Shown in pieces: positions 29,839-37,509 of a DNA stretch of 64,000 nucleotides. Made by a program: the position numbers and the translations under genes. This DNA is from Pollutimonas sp035515055 (GTDB lineage Bacteria > Pseudomonadota > Gammaproteobacteria > Burkholderiales > Burkholderiaceae_B): the NCBI GenBank assembly GCA_035515055.1, contig DATJBV010000078.1, positions 14,206 through 78,205 of the forward strand, given 5' to 3'. Within the stretch, counting starts at the first letter, position 1. Each line of letters begins with the position of its first letter. Below the pieces are notes generated by a model that saw only the letters and a list, made by a program, of their open reading frames with translations, searched no databases and was not told where the DNA came from.

Positions 29839-30206
29839 TTGCAACCCTCTCCCGCGCCTTTCACACTAGCCGATCGGGCGTCGCGCGCGAGCGTTGACGG
29901 TATCGTGCCGCAGGCGTCATTCACCAGCTTTTCGTTGACCAGCGTCACGTCCGCGCGGGAGACGCTGTAGGATTTGCGTCCTATCGTGAACTGCAGCGAA
30001 CCGTTCTTTTGCTGTGTTGCAGGCAGGGGAAACTTGATGGGCCCCAGCTCGGCCAGCAGAATATACGCGCCGTCCGCCACGGCGACCACTTCAATATCTT
30101 CCGCGTTGGGAATCTCCTGGATCCGCACGGTCTGCGCCGATACGGCCGGGATAATGCCAAGAATACAGAAGGCCACACTGGCCAGCGTCGCGTACTTGAA
30201 CGGCAT
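29835..30206 (-). CDS. Small exported protein of unknown function
   Basis: 123 aa with a signal peptide (MPFKYATLASVAFCILGIIP, cleavage near VSA-Q). The mature part is short beta-rich (IEVVAVADGAYILLAELGPI, GSLQFTIGRKSYSVSR) with Cys pairs near the end. I do not recognise a family. It lies 1 nt after the CHASE2 gene and overlaps the M48 gene by 4 nt, so all three are translated as a unit. Confidence 0.75.
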   Translation of the reverse strand: MPFKYATLASVAFCILGIIPAVSAQTVRIQEIPNAEDIEVVAVADGAYILLAELGPIKFPLPATQQKNGSLQFTIGRKSYSVSRADVTLVNEKLVNDACGTIPSTLARDARSASVKGAGEGCK

Positions 30207-30207
30207 G

Positions 30208-31671
30208 CTATTCGCCCCCTTGTTCCAGATTATGTTCAGCGCTTGACACCACTTGCTTCAGCAGCGGGATCAACGCAATCAGTGAAAGCCAGCCTTCTGG
30301 CGCGACGTCGATCGCCTCGTAGAAAACGATATACAGGCCAATAACGCCCAGTATGAAAATAGACCACCATAGAAGCCGGCGGAGAACCCACCGCACGCGC
30401 GTGGAGGCCTTGGTGCCCATTGCCTGTGATGTGCCGGTTGCGGCGGGCAAGCGGCGGCGCCGCAGGAAAGGCCAGAACGCCAAAAGAAGAATGCCCCACA
30501 CCGCAATGCTCAGGAATCTGAGATCGCGATCATGGATATATCCGCGCCCCAGCCGGTTCAGATTCTCCAGCGCGGCCGCATGCAAATACACGCCTTCTAT
30601 TTGCCCGTACAGCGGCGTCTGGTGGTAGTCCTTCAGGCTTTTCATCATGAGGCCTGCCAGCACCACATACGGCTCGCCCGGCGCCAAGTGGGGCGGACGC
30701 AGGTCGGCCGGCGGCGTTGTATAAAGCTCGGATAAGCGGACTTGATGAAAGGGCAAACAATCTCCCGTGGCGGTGTCCGTGTCCTTTGCCATGCCTAGCA
30801 TCCTGCCCGCAATATTGCCAATGCCTAAGACGACACGGCGCCATCCATTGGTGGGGTTGGTCATGCTGCAGCCCGCTTTGTCCAGGACTTCCCACTGCAC
30901 CGCCAGCGGCGCCGCTTGTGTGCTACGCGCCCATTCGCAGTTTTCGCCCCGGCTTTTGCAAAGCTCGAGATACAAGGCTGTTGCCGCCAACGGCAATGGC
31001 CTCGAAGGAGTCGGACCGTCCGACTTCCGGAGCATGGCGTGCAAAGGATAAAAGTCGCCGTATCCTTCCCATGCCGTCACAACGAGATTCGCCGGTTCAA
31101 GCGCCTGTCGCGCAACCGCCGACATGGGCATATGTACGCCGCCGCCCGCGAGAAAAACTGGCGGCAACTTGGGGTTATTTTTCCACCTGCCCAGAGTGCG
31201 GCCCAGATCCGCCAGCTTGGCCTGTTCGGGGTCCCGTCCGTTCAGGCGCGGCCGTTCAAAGAAGATGTCATAGAAGATGGCGCTGGGTGGCGTACTGTGC
31301 TTAGTGAATAGCAGGTCGCGCAGAATGCGGGTATGGTCTGGATAGGAAAGCGGCCAGTCGTTCGCCAGCATCCATCCTTCGTTGTGATTGTGCAGGCCAT
31401 TGATGCTTTCCCAGTCGATCGCCACAATGGTGATGGGGGCCGGAGCCACAGGGGTAACGTATGCCCTGATTCTGGCCAGCTCGTCTGACAATGCTTTGTC
31501 AGCCGCCGATGAAAGTCCGAACGGATTCCCCTGTATGGCCCAGACACCCAAAAGAAAATACAACAACAGCCGCCAGTTTTTTCTCTGAAATATACAGCGC
31601 CGCCACATCGGCGCACCGCGGAGTAGCCAAACTATTATGTTCGCCGCATGGGCGAGGCACCGTTTCACCAT
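30208..31671 (-). CDS. CHASE2-domain membrane protein without an output domain
   Basis: 487 aa. One membrane segment near residues 32-48, then an extracytoplasmic CHASE2 domain of about 330 residues (ITIVAIDWESINGLHNHNEGW, AIFYDIFFE, VYLHAAALENLNR), then three membrane segments at the C-terminus. CHASE2 domains normally sense signals for kinases, cyclases or diguanylate cyclases; none is attached here. The start may be the GTG at 31665 rather than the ATG at 31671, both near an AGGA. First gene of the operon with the small exported protein and the M48 lipoprotein. Confidence 0.85.
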   Translation of the reverse strand: MVKRCLAHAANIIVWLLRGAPMWRRCIFQRKNWRLLLYFLLGVWAIQGNPFGLSSAADKALSDELARIRAYVTPVAPAPITIVAIDWESINGLHNHNEGWMLANDWPLSYPDHTRILRDLLFTKHSTPPSAIFYDIFFERPRLNGRDPEQAKLADLGRTLGRWKNNPKLPPVFLAGGGVHMPMSAVARQALEPANLVVTAWEGYGDFYPLHAMLRKSDGPTPSRPLPLAATALYLELCKSRGENCEWARSTQAAPLAVQWEVLDKAGCSMTNPTNGWRRVVLGIGNIAGRMLGMAKDTDTATGDCLPFHQVRLSELYTTPPADLRPPHLAPGEPYVVLAGLMMKSLKDYHQTPLYGQIEGVYLHAAALENLNRLGRGYIHDRDLRFLSIAVWGILLLAFWPFLRRRRLPAATGTSQAMGTKASTRVRWVLRRLLWWSIFILGVIGLYIVFYEAIDVAPEGWLSLIALIPLLKQVVSSAEHNLEQGGE

Positions 31672-31801
31672 CGTCCTGCGTCTTATTATTGATTGTTACT
31701 AATAACTAGCAAACGTAATAAGTATACCGCGGCCACAGGCACGTCAATGACCCCACCATGTACACTGACCGCCACCCCCGCTTTCCCACCCTCCCGCAAT
31801 C
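31672..31801. promoter_or_regulatory. AT-rich divergent promoter region
   Basis: 130 nt separating the CHASE2 operon from the ParB-like gene. It is clearly more AT-rich than its surroundings (TTATTATTGATTGTTACTAA) and includes an inverted GTTA-TTAG-TAAC motif on the minus strand. Minus-strand TTGCTA and an AATAAT-like -10 are about 17 nt apart; weak match. Confidence 0.4.
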
Positions 31802-32623
31802 ATGAACATCATCATCAACGACGACTTACGGGCGTATATCGACCCGCTGACCCCCGATGAATACGCGGCGCTGGAACGCAGCCTTTTGTCCGAGGGGTGT
31901 CGCGACGCGCTCGTGCTGTGGGGCGATATCCTGGTGGATGGCCACAACCGCCATGGGATTTGCCAAAAGCACAACATCCCGTTCAAGACCGTGCAGCACA
32001 CGGGCTTCCTGTCCATCGACGACGTCCACCTGTGGATGATAGACAACCACCTGGGCCGCCGCAGCGTGTCGGATTACCAGCGCGGCGTGCTCGCCCTGCG
32101 CAAGAAAGAAATCGTGTCGGCCCGGCAGGCCCTGCTCCGGATCCAAGCACCTTCGTCGGAGCCACCCGCCGCAAACGATGCAGCGTCATCGAATGAAGCG
32201 CCACCCTGGACCCGCGACGCGGTCGCCCGGGCCGCGCGTGTCAGCAGCGGAACGCTCGGGCAGATCGAGAAGATCCAAAAAGCGGCCACGCCGGCACTTG
32301 TCGAAGCGGTCAAGTCGGGCACCATTTCAATTACTGCGGCAGCCGCCGTCGCCAGCCTGCCCGAAGACCAGCAAGTAGCCGCCGTTGCAGGTGGGAAAAA
32401 AGAATTGCGCCAGGCGGCAAAACAGGTGCGCGAAGCGCGGATGCCGCCCAAGCCACAACCGCCCCCGCTGTCGGGCGACGCAACGCCCGAGCAGATCGCC
32501 ATACACCGGCTGACCGGCCTGGTCGCCGACCTAACCGAAGAACGCGACCGCCTGAAGAAAAAAGTACAGCATTTGACCATTGCGCTGGCCGAGGCGCGCG
32601 GCTCCGATCATCCTTCCACGTGA
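31802..32623 (+). CDS. Orphan ParB/Srx-fold DNA-binding protein
   Basis: 273 aa. The N-terminal 90 residues are a ParB/sulfiredoxin-like fold with ILVDGHNRHGICQKH. A helix-turn-helix region follows (TRDAVARAARVSSGTLGQIE) and the end is a coiled coil (TEERDRLKKKVQHLTIALAE). There is no ParA next to it, and the true chromosomal parAB is at 61.6-63.4 kb. Such ParB-like proteins are common on plasmids, phages and integrative elements. It may mark an old mobile segment or serve as a nucleoid-type regulator. Confidence 0.8.
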   Translation: MNIIINDDLRAYIDPLTPDEYAALERSLLSEGCRDALVLWGDILVDGHNRHGICQKHNIPFKTVQHTGFLSIDDVHLWMIDNHLGRRSVSDYQRGVLALRKKEIVSARQALLRIQAPSSEPPAANDAASSNEAPPWTRDAVARAARVSSGTLGQIEKIQKAATPALVEAVKSGTISITAAAAVASLPEDQQVAAVAGGKKELRQAAKQVREARMPPKPQPPPLSGDATPEQIAIHRLTGLVADLTEERDRLKKKVQHLTIALAEARGSDHPST

Positions 32624-32641
32624 TTAAGCAGGAACATAGAA

Positions 32642-33130
32642 ATGGATCTACCAGCCCACCAATTGACCATGACCGTCCTGATGACGCCCGACACCGCCAA
32701 TTTCTCGGGCAAGGTCCATGGCGGTTCCGTACTGAAGCTGCTGGACCAGGTGGCATATGCCTGCGCGAGCCGATATGCCGGACGCTACGTCGTTACCCTT
32801 AGCGTCGATCAGGTGATGTTTCGGCAACCGATTAAAGTCGGCGAACTCGTCACCTTTCTGGCGTCCATCAACCACACCGGAAATTCGTCGATGGAAGTCG
32901 GCATCAAAGTCATTGCCGAAGACATCCGGAACCGGGTGGTGCGTCACGTCAACAGCTGTTTCTTCACCATGATCGCCGTCGACGACGATGGCAAACCGGT
33001 GAAGGTACCGGCTTTGACGCCCGTCTCGGCCGATGAGCAGCGCCGGTTCGCCGCGGCCCAAGTGCGCAAGCAAATGCGGGTCGAGCTGGAACAAAAATTC
33101 GAGACGGTCCGCCGCGCGGAACAGCCCTAG
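32642..33130 (+). CDS. YciA-like acyl-CoA thioesterase
   Basis: Hotdog-fold thioesterase of 162 aa. The signature NFSGKVHGGSVLKLLDQVA places the catalytic Asn and the HGG-containing helix as in YciA/BFIT enzymes. Hydrolyses acyl-CoA, with broad chain-length preference in this family. Good continuation from the ParB-like gene (18 nt gap) and ends 13 nt before convergent rluE. Confidence 0.9.
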   Translation: MDLPAHQLTMTVLMTPDTANFSGKVHGGSVLKLLDQVAYACASRYAGRYVVTLSVDQVMFRQPIKVGELVTFLASINHTGNSSMEVGIKVIAEDIRNRVVRHVNSCFFTMIAVDDDGKPVKVPALTPVSADEQRRFAAAQVRKQMRVELEQKFETVRRAEQP

Positions 33131-33143
33131 GCTGGCCCCGGTC

Positions 33144-33689
33144 TTATAGCGCCGCTTCGCGCCATTGCCCCGGCTGGAGCCCGTCCAGTGACCATGGGCC
33201 TATCCGTACGCGTACCAGGCGCAAGGTAGGCAGGCCAACGGCGGCAGTCATGCGGCGTACCTGCCGGTTCCGCCCTTCCTGTATTGTCAATTCCAGCCAT
33301 GACGTCGGCACGCTTTTGCGAAAGCGCACGGGCGGATGCCTTTCCCATAAGTGAGGCGCATTGATGAGGCGCGCCTTTGCCGGCAGCGTAGGTCCGTCTT
33401 TCAATACCACGCCATCGCGCAGCCGTTCGATTTGCGCGTTCTCCGGCATGCCTTCCACCTGGACCCAATATGTCTTTGCCATTGCATGCCTGGGATTGGC
33501 GATACGCGCCTGCAAGCGGCCGTCGTTGGTCAGCAGCAGCAGCCCTTCGCTGTCGCGATCCAGGCGTCCGGCCGGGTATACGCCGGACACATCGACAAAA
33601 TCTTTAAGCGTGGCGCGACCCTCGCCGTCGGTAAACTGAGCCAGGACATCGAACGGTTTGTTCAAAAGCAGGAGGCGCGACGTCATCAT
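33144..33689 (-). CDS. rluE: 23S rRNA pseudouridine synthase RluE
   Basis: RsuA/RluB/E/F-type pseudouridine synthase, 181 aa from MMTSRLLLLNKPFDVLAQF (33689). The catalytic aspartate is in GRLDRDSEGLLLLTND, and the block EGRNRQVRRMTAAVG is family-typical. The absence of an S4 domain and the length fit RluE, which modifies U2457 of 23S rRNA. The open frame to 33848 is not conserved. Alternative: RluF/RsuA, less likely. Confidence 0.9.
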   Translation of the reverse strand: MMTSRLLLLNKPFDVLAQFTDGEGRATLKDFVDVSGVYPAGRLDRDSEGLLLLTNDGRLQARIANPRHAMAKTYWVQVEGMPENAQIERLRDGVVLKDGPTLPAKARLINAPHLWERHPPVRFRKSVPTSWLELTIQEGRNRQVRRMTAAVGLPTLRLVRVRIGPWSLDGLQPGQWREAAL

Positions 33690-33756
33690 GGCAGTCGGCC
33701 TACTGGGTACAGCGCCTGTGGCGGGGTGGCGGCGTTGCTGCGCTGGCGGCAATACG

Positions 33757-33990
33757 TCAGTGCGTGGATGAAACTTGTGACTCACACGAATCTCCGTACC
33801 GGCAGGGCCGGAACTTGGCCCGGACTTCGTCGCCAACCTGCGACGCAAGTACTTGAACGTTGAAATAGTCTCCGATGTTCACGACTTGTGCGATTACCCG
33901 CTGAGGCATGGCCACCGCTTTATCCGGCGTTTTCCACCAAATGTACTTGCTGGCAAGAGGCTTCAAACTTTCTCGACTAACCTGGATCAT
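33757..33990 (-). pseudogene. Probable remnant of a small hypothetical gene
   Basis: 77-aa frame whose first 50 residues look conserved (KYIWWKTPDKAVAMPQRVIA, then QVVNIGDYFNVQVLASQVGDE). From memory this resembles the N-terminal half of ~100-aa proteins often found beside AbiEii-like nucleotidyltransferases. The usual C-terminal part is missing and replaced by an unrelated 20-residue tail. No partner gene is present. I treat it as a truncated leftover, with moderate confidence. Confidence 0.5.
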
Positions 33991-34151
33991 TTGATGCTCG
34001 CATCAAGGCATTCTTACGTTTGCTGACAGATGATTGTACGCCGCCGCAGGGTGGATGAAAGCATACGTCATCGTCATGCTTGAACACCGTCAGCCCGCTC
34101 CCTACAATGAACCGCAGCCCATTATTCTGAACTCGACTCGAGGAGAACGAC

Positions 34152-34673
34152 ATGGAGGCAAGCATCCACGGCTTGGCGAAAGAAGATGTTCTTAGGTATC
34201 TGCATAGGATATGCGAGGAAGCCGAAGAATTGATGCGAACGTACGACCCACAACAGATACTGGAATGGACTGAAACCAATCTGGCATCGGGAGCGGCTTT
34301 CCAGGCGGACATCCGCATCCTTAAAGACGGCGCCCATACGGGCAGCATGGCGATGACGCTTGAAAAAGAAGACATTATGCAGCTGGGCGGGATTTTCGGC
34401 GCATTGGCAGGTAAAGACAGTATTGCCGATTACTCGCTCGACGTGAAGATAAAGGATGTTATTTCGCACGGCCCCGATGCCGCCACGGTTAAAGTCACTT
34501 GGCATGAGCACGTAGTGTTTCAGCCGCCCGCACTGCCCGATGTCGACCCACACAACAGGATTGCCGCCGAAATCGAGGCCGATTGCTGCCATCTGCTACT
34601 GCGTGAAGAGGGACGCCTGGTCATAGGCCTGACGCTATGCTCGGGCGAGGCGCGATTGCTGACGTCGGGCTAA
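34152..34673 (+). CDS. Hypothetical protein
   Basis: 173 aa, good ribosome site (GAGGAGA). N-terminal helices (DVLRYLHRICEEAEELM) are followed by a mixed alpha/beta region with DIRILKDGAHTGSMAMTLEK and EADCCHLLLREEGRLVIGLT. No transmembrane segment or signal peptide. No family recognised; the shape resembles a small NTF2-like or sensor-like domain, but this is a guess. It is convergent with the next gene. Confidence 0.6.
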   Translation: MEASIHGLAKEDVLRYLHRICEEAEELMRTYDPQQILEWTETNLASGAAFQADIRILKDGAHTGSMAMTLEKEDIMQLGGIFGALAGKDSIADYSLDVKIKDVISHGPDAATVKVTWHEHVVFQPPALPDVDPHNRIAAEIEADCCHLLLREEGRLVIGLTLCSGEARLLTSG

Positions 34674-34719
34674 TTTGCCATCAACCGTTCAATGTTGTTC
34701 GACGATTTGATAGCGATCT

Positions 34720-36105
34720 TCATGACCCTCTCCTCGTGCGATGGACCGTAGCCAGCAGGTCCTCTGTATGAACCATCAATTCTCGTGCCTGGCGCAGTAT
34801 CGGGTATTGGTGTAACACTGGCGCCCAACGAGGCGCTTGCAACAACTGATGCCAAATAGGCTCGAGGCCTTGCGGATCCGCAAGTTGCTTCTCCGCCAGC
34901 GCACTTGCGAAGGCCAGGCTAGCCCGCGCAGACAAAAGCTGCATTCGGCTGACGGCACTGAGCAAGCGCGGGGCCGCTTCGACAGGGGCATCGCAACAGT
35001 ATAAAACCGCTCTTGCCAGACCAGCCTCGTCGGACGTCAACGCTCTTAGCGATGCACCGCGCAGGGGCACCACGCCTTGCTGAGTTTCAAAAGGATAGAC
35101 GGCATTCTCGTCGGCGTGTGCAAGCAGTCGCAATCCACGCAGCAGCCGCGGGAGGTCGGTTGTGGCGGCATCCACCGAGGCCTTCGCCTCCACGAGCAAA
35201 CAAACGTCCCACGCCGTGGCCGCATTTCCGCTCTCCGACCGCTTCAGGAGGACCGCATCCCATTCGCTCTTGGCACGATCAGGGCTGGCGGGTATCGAGG
35301 CCGGCACACGCATCGAGGTTACGACGCGGTACGAGGCCCCCGCCCCCTCAACCTCGTCGAGCCGCAAAGCCAGCGCCTCGAGCGCCCGCGCCGCCAATGC
35401 TTCGACCTCAGCGCCACGCTGCTGCGAAGCCGCGCCCTGCGCGGCCGCCGTGGGGCTTCCCGAGCGTGGACCGTGCCTGTCCCACAACGATAAATACTGA
35501 CGCACGAGCTCGTCCGACGCCAAGGTGTCGAGACGCCGCAGGCGCCCCAACGCAGGATTATCCAGCAATCGATGGAGTCCGCGCTGGACTGGCGATTCGT
35601 TCGCAATCTCTGGCATATCCAGAAGGCAGCGCATGGCCTCGAAGACCTCCGACCAAGATGCGGTGGCCGCGGCAGCGTGCAGTCGAGCCAAGGCCTCGCG
35701 TTGCCGGCCAGGCTGGATTCTCGCTTGCTTGGCCGGATGGGCGATCGCATTCACGGTCGCTTGTACCAGGCGGCGGTCTTGTTCGACGTGCGCGGCAAGC
35801 GACGCGTACTCGCGCACCTGTGCAACGCGGTGCCTAAGCACCATGGCTTGAAAGGCGGGATCTCCAGACTCCGCGCGCATCGCTTCATGGATCATTTGCG
35901 CGAGCGCTTCAGTGAAAAGGCCCTGCAGTGCCGCATCCGGAACGTCACCGCGGACCATGATCAGGCGGGCCCGCTCGATTGCAATTGCCAGCGTCGTTGC
36001 CGGACTAGCTTTATCGCTCTGAGTTTCGGCAACCAATGCCTGCAAGCGATAACGACGAGCGACCATGCGCAACGTCTCGTCGACGAAAGGATGGGATGGC
36101 ATCAA
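34720..36105 (-). CDS. Hypothetical protein with PD-(D/E)XK-like residues
   Basis: 461 aa, soluble. Residues 1-260 are mainly helical (many Ala/Leu/Arg) and may be a repeat domain. The middle carries SEWDAVLL (Asp283) followed 23 residues later by LLVEAKAS (Glu306, Lys308), the spacing and beta-strand setting of a PD-(D/E)XK nuclease core. Database names for relatives of such proteins have been misleading (one is called a DAHP synthase), and I do not accept that here, since no such motif is visible. Lies next to a hip locus on a decaying region. Confidence 0.6.
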   Translation of the reverse strand: MMPSHPFVDETLRMVARRYRLQALVAETQSDKASPATTLAIAIERARLIMVRGDVPDAALQGLFTEALAQMIHEAMRAESGDPAFQAMVLRHRVAQVREYASLAAHVEQDRRLVQATVNAIAHPAKQARIQPGRQREALARLHAAAATASWSEVFEAMRCLLDMPEIANESPVQRGLHRLLDNPALGRLRRLDTLASDELVRQYLSLWDRHGPRSGSPTAAAQGAASQQRGAEVEALAARALEALALRLDEVEGAGASYRVVTSMRVPASIPASPDRAKSEWDAVLLKRSESGNAATAWDVCLLVEAKASVDAATTDLPRLLRGLRLLAHADENAVYPFETQQGVVPLRGASLRALTSDEAGLARAVLYCCDAPVEAAPRLLSAVSRMQLLSARASLAFASALAEKQLADPQGLEPIWHQLLQAPRWAPVLHQYPILRQARELMVHTEDLLATVHRTRRGS

Positions 36106-36320
36106 AATCTCGACGAGATCCTATAAGGTATTTAGGCTCTGATAAGTCATGAGTTTAGGGTGTGAAAAGTTAAGTAGGCATTGTCAGGTCTGGCGCGCGC
36201 GAAACTTCCTGGGGTTAACCCCAAGGCGCTGCAAATGATCTCCACAGAGTCGGGGCAAAGATAGACGACGCCGCGCGAGTATCCGCTCTAAGGCCGATAA
36301 TACAAACTGTCTTGTGTGTT

Positions 36321-36349
36321 TTGGATTTACAAATTAGAATATGTATAGT
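36321..36349 (+). promoter_or_regulatory. Predicted hipBA promoter
   Basis: TTGGAT (36321-36326) and TATAGT (36344-36349) are separated by exactly 17 nt, ending 22 nt before the hipB ATG. The surrounding DNA is AT-rich. Confidence 0.6.
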
Positions 36350-36371
36350 CAAAATACAGCATGGGATTTGT

Positions 36372-36632
36372 ATGGCGGACTTCACCATTCGCACCGCCGA
36401 GCAGCTTCCGGTACTGCTCCAAGCGTTTCGCAAGCAGGCAGGCCTAACTCAGTCTGCTGTGGCAACACGCCTGGGTATCACGCAACAAACGCTCTCCGCA
36501 TTGGAGCGCAACGCCGAAAAAGTCAGCGCTGACCGCCTCCTGGCGCTTTTGAGCATCTTGGGTGTGGAACTTGTGTTGCGCCAAAGTAGCGACTCTCCCG
36601 CCCAAAAGCCCTCAACGGGCCCGAGCTGGTAA
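36372..36632 (+). CDS. hipB: HipB-like XRE antitoxin
   Basis: 86 aa from the ATG at 36372. A helix-turn-helix domain fills it (LTQSAVATRLGITQQTLSAL, recognition helix in TLSALERN) followed by the short LLALLSILGVELVLRQ tail typical of HipB antitoxins. It would bind its own operator and the HipA toxin. Three nt before the broken hipA. The gene is intact, so it may now act only as a repressor. Confidence 0.85.
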   Translation: MADFTIRTAEQLPVLLQAFRKQAGLTQSAVATRLGITQQTLSALERNAEKVSADRLLALLSILGVELVLRQSSDSPAQKPSTGPSW

Positions 36633-36635
36633 GTC

Positions 36636-37399
36636 ATGGGTCGGCGCTCTCACACACAGGCTTTATACCTCTGGATGAACGGCGCTTTCGTTGGAACCTG
36701 GAGTGCGCGGCCCCACATTGGCGAGCTATTGCAATACGACAGCGGCTGGGTGGCCTCCGAGCAAGGCCGGCCGCTTTCCCTGTCGCTACCTTTTACACCG
36801 GGCAACCGGCCGCATCGTGGCGATGCCGTACGTGCCTACTTCGAGAACCTGCTCCCAGACAGCAAGAATATCCGCGAACGTGTCGCGCGCCGCTTCCGGG
36901 CTGGCTCCACGGAGGCGTTCGCGCTGCTGGCAGAGGTCGGACGGGATTGCGTGGGTGCGCTGCAGGTACTCCCGGACAACGTTCCACCCGAGGACGTTCA
37001 AGAGGTGAAGGCAACGTCGCTGAACGATGCCGAGGTGGCCCACGTGTTGCGCAACACCCTGGCGCCGTGTACGACGTGCTCTCTGCCTACCCGGTCATCG
37101 GTACAGGCGCGAACCAGTTATCGCCATTCAAGGCGAAGATGGCAATGGCTGTGCGCGCAAAGAACGCGCATTGGGTCATGCGCGACATTTTGCGTCGGCA
37201 TTGGCTGGCTGTAGGCACAGAGCATGGCGTCGTGGCTCTGGACGGCCGCGGGACCGATGTGGTACTCGATAATATGGTCGCACAGACCCCGGAGGTCGTG
37301 CGCTCGGTCCGTGCACTGCTACCCGAGAGATTTCCCGAACATGTAGCTGACAGCATCCTCAACGGGCTACAGGTTGCAGCCGATAAATTGGCTGGTTAG
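36636..37399 (+). pseudogene. hipA: HipA toxin gene lacking its kinase core
   Basis: The first 143 codons encode a normal HipA N-terminal region (LSLPFTPGNRPHRGDAVRAYFENLLPDS). At about 37065 the sequence jumps to VYDVLSAYPVIG in a different frame, the start of HipA's C-terminal part (SPFKAKMAMAVRAKNAHW, to 37399). About 180 residues normally between these blocks are absent, including the glycine-rich loop, the phosphorylated serine and the catalytic aspartate. The first frame runs out-of-frame to 37214. Hence an internal deletion plus frameshift has inactivated the kinase toxin. Confidence 0.88.
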
Positions 37400-37442
37400 C
37401 CATAGGGGCGGGCAGTGAAACGGCAGCGCAACACCGAGAGCA

Positions 37443-37476
37443 CGAGGGCCGTAAGTTTCTCAACTTATGGCCCTCG
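37443..37476. terminator. Hairpin between hipA remnant and gyrB
   Basis: Positions 37443-37457 and 37462-37476 form a 15-bp stem with one G-U wobble and a 4-nt loop. It lies downstream of both convergent genes and has no long T-run, so it is a putative bidirectional terminator. Confidence 0.6.
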
Positions 37477-37509
37477 GATTTCAGGTCATGCCTTTACTTA
37501 CAAGCAATA

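Noticed and set aside
36211..36222. Perfect palindrome GGGGTTAACCCC
   Set aside because: Single short palindrome with no second half or known regulator; no match to attachment sites or hip operators.
36184..36303. Short minus-strand open stretch ending LGVNPRKFRARQT, just upstream of hipB
   Set aside because: About 38 codons without a good start or ribosome site; may be a remnant tail but cannot be assigned.
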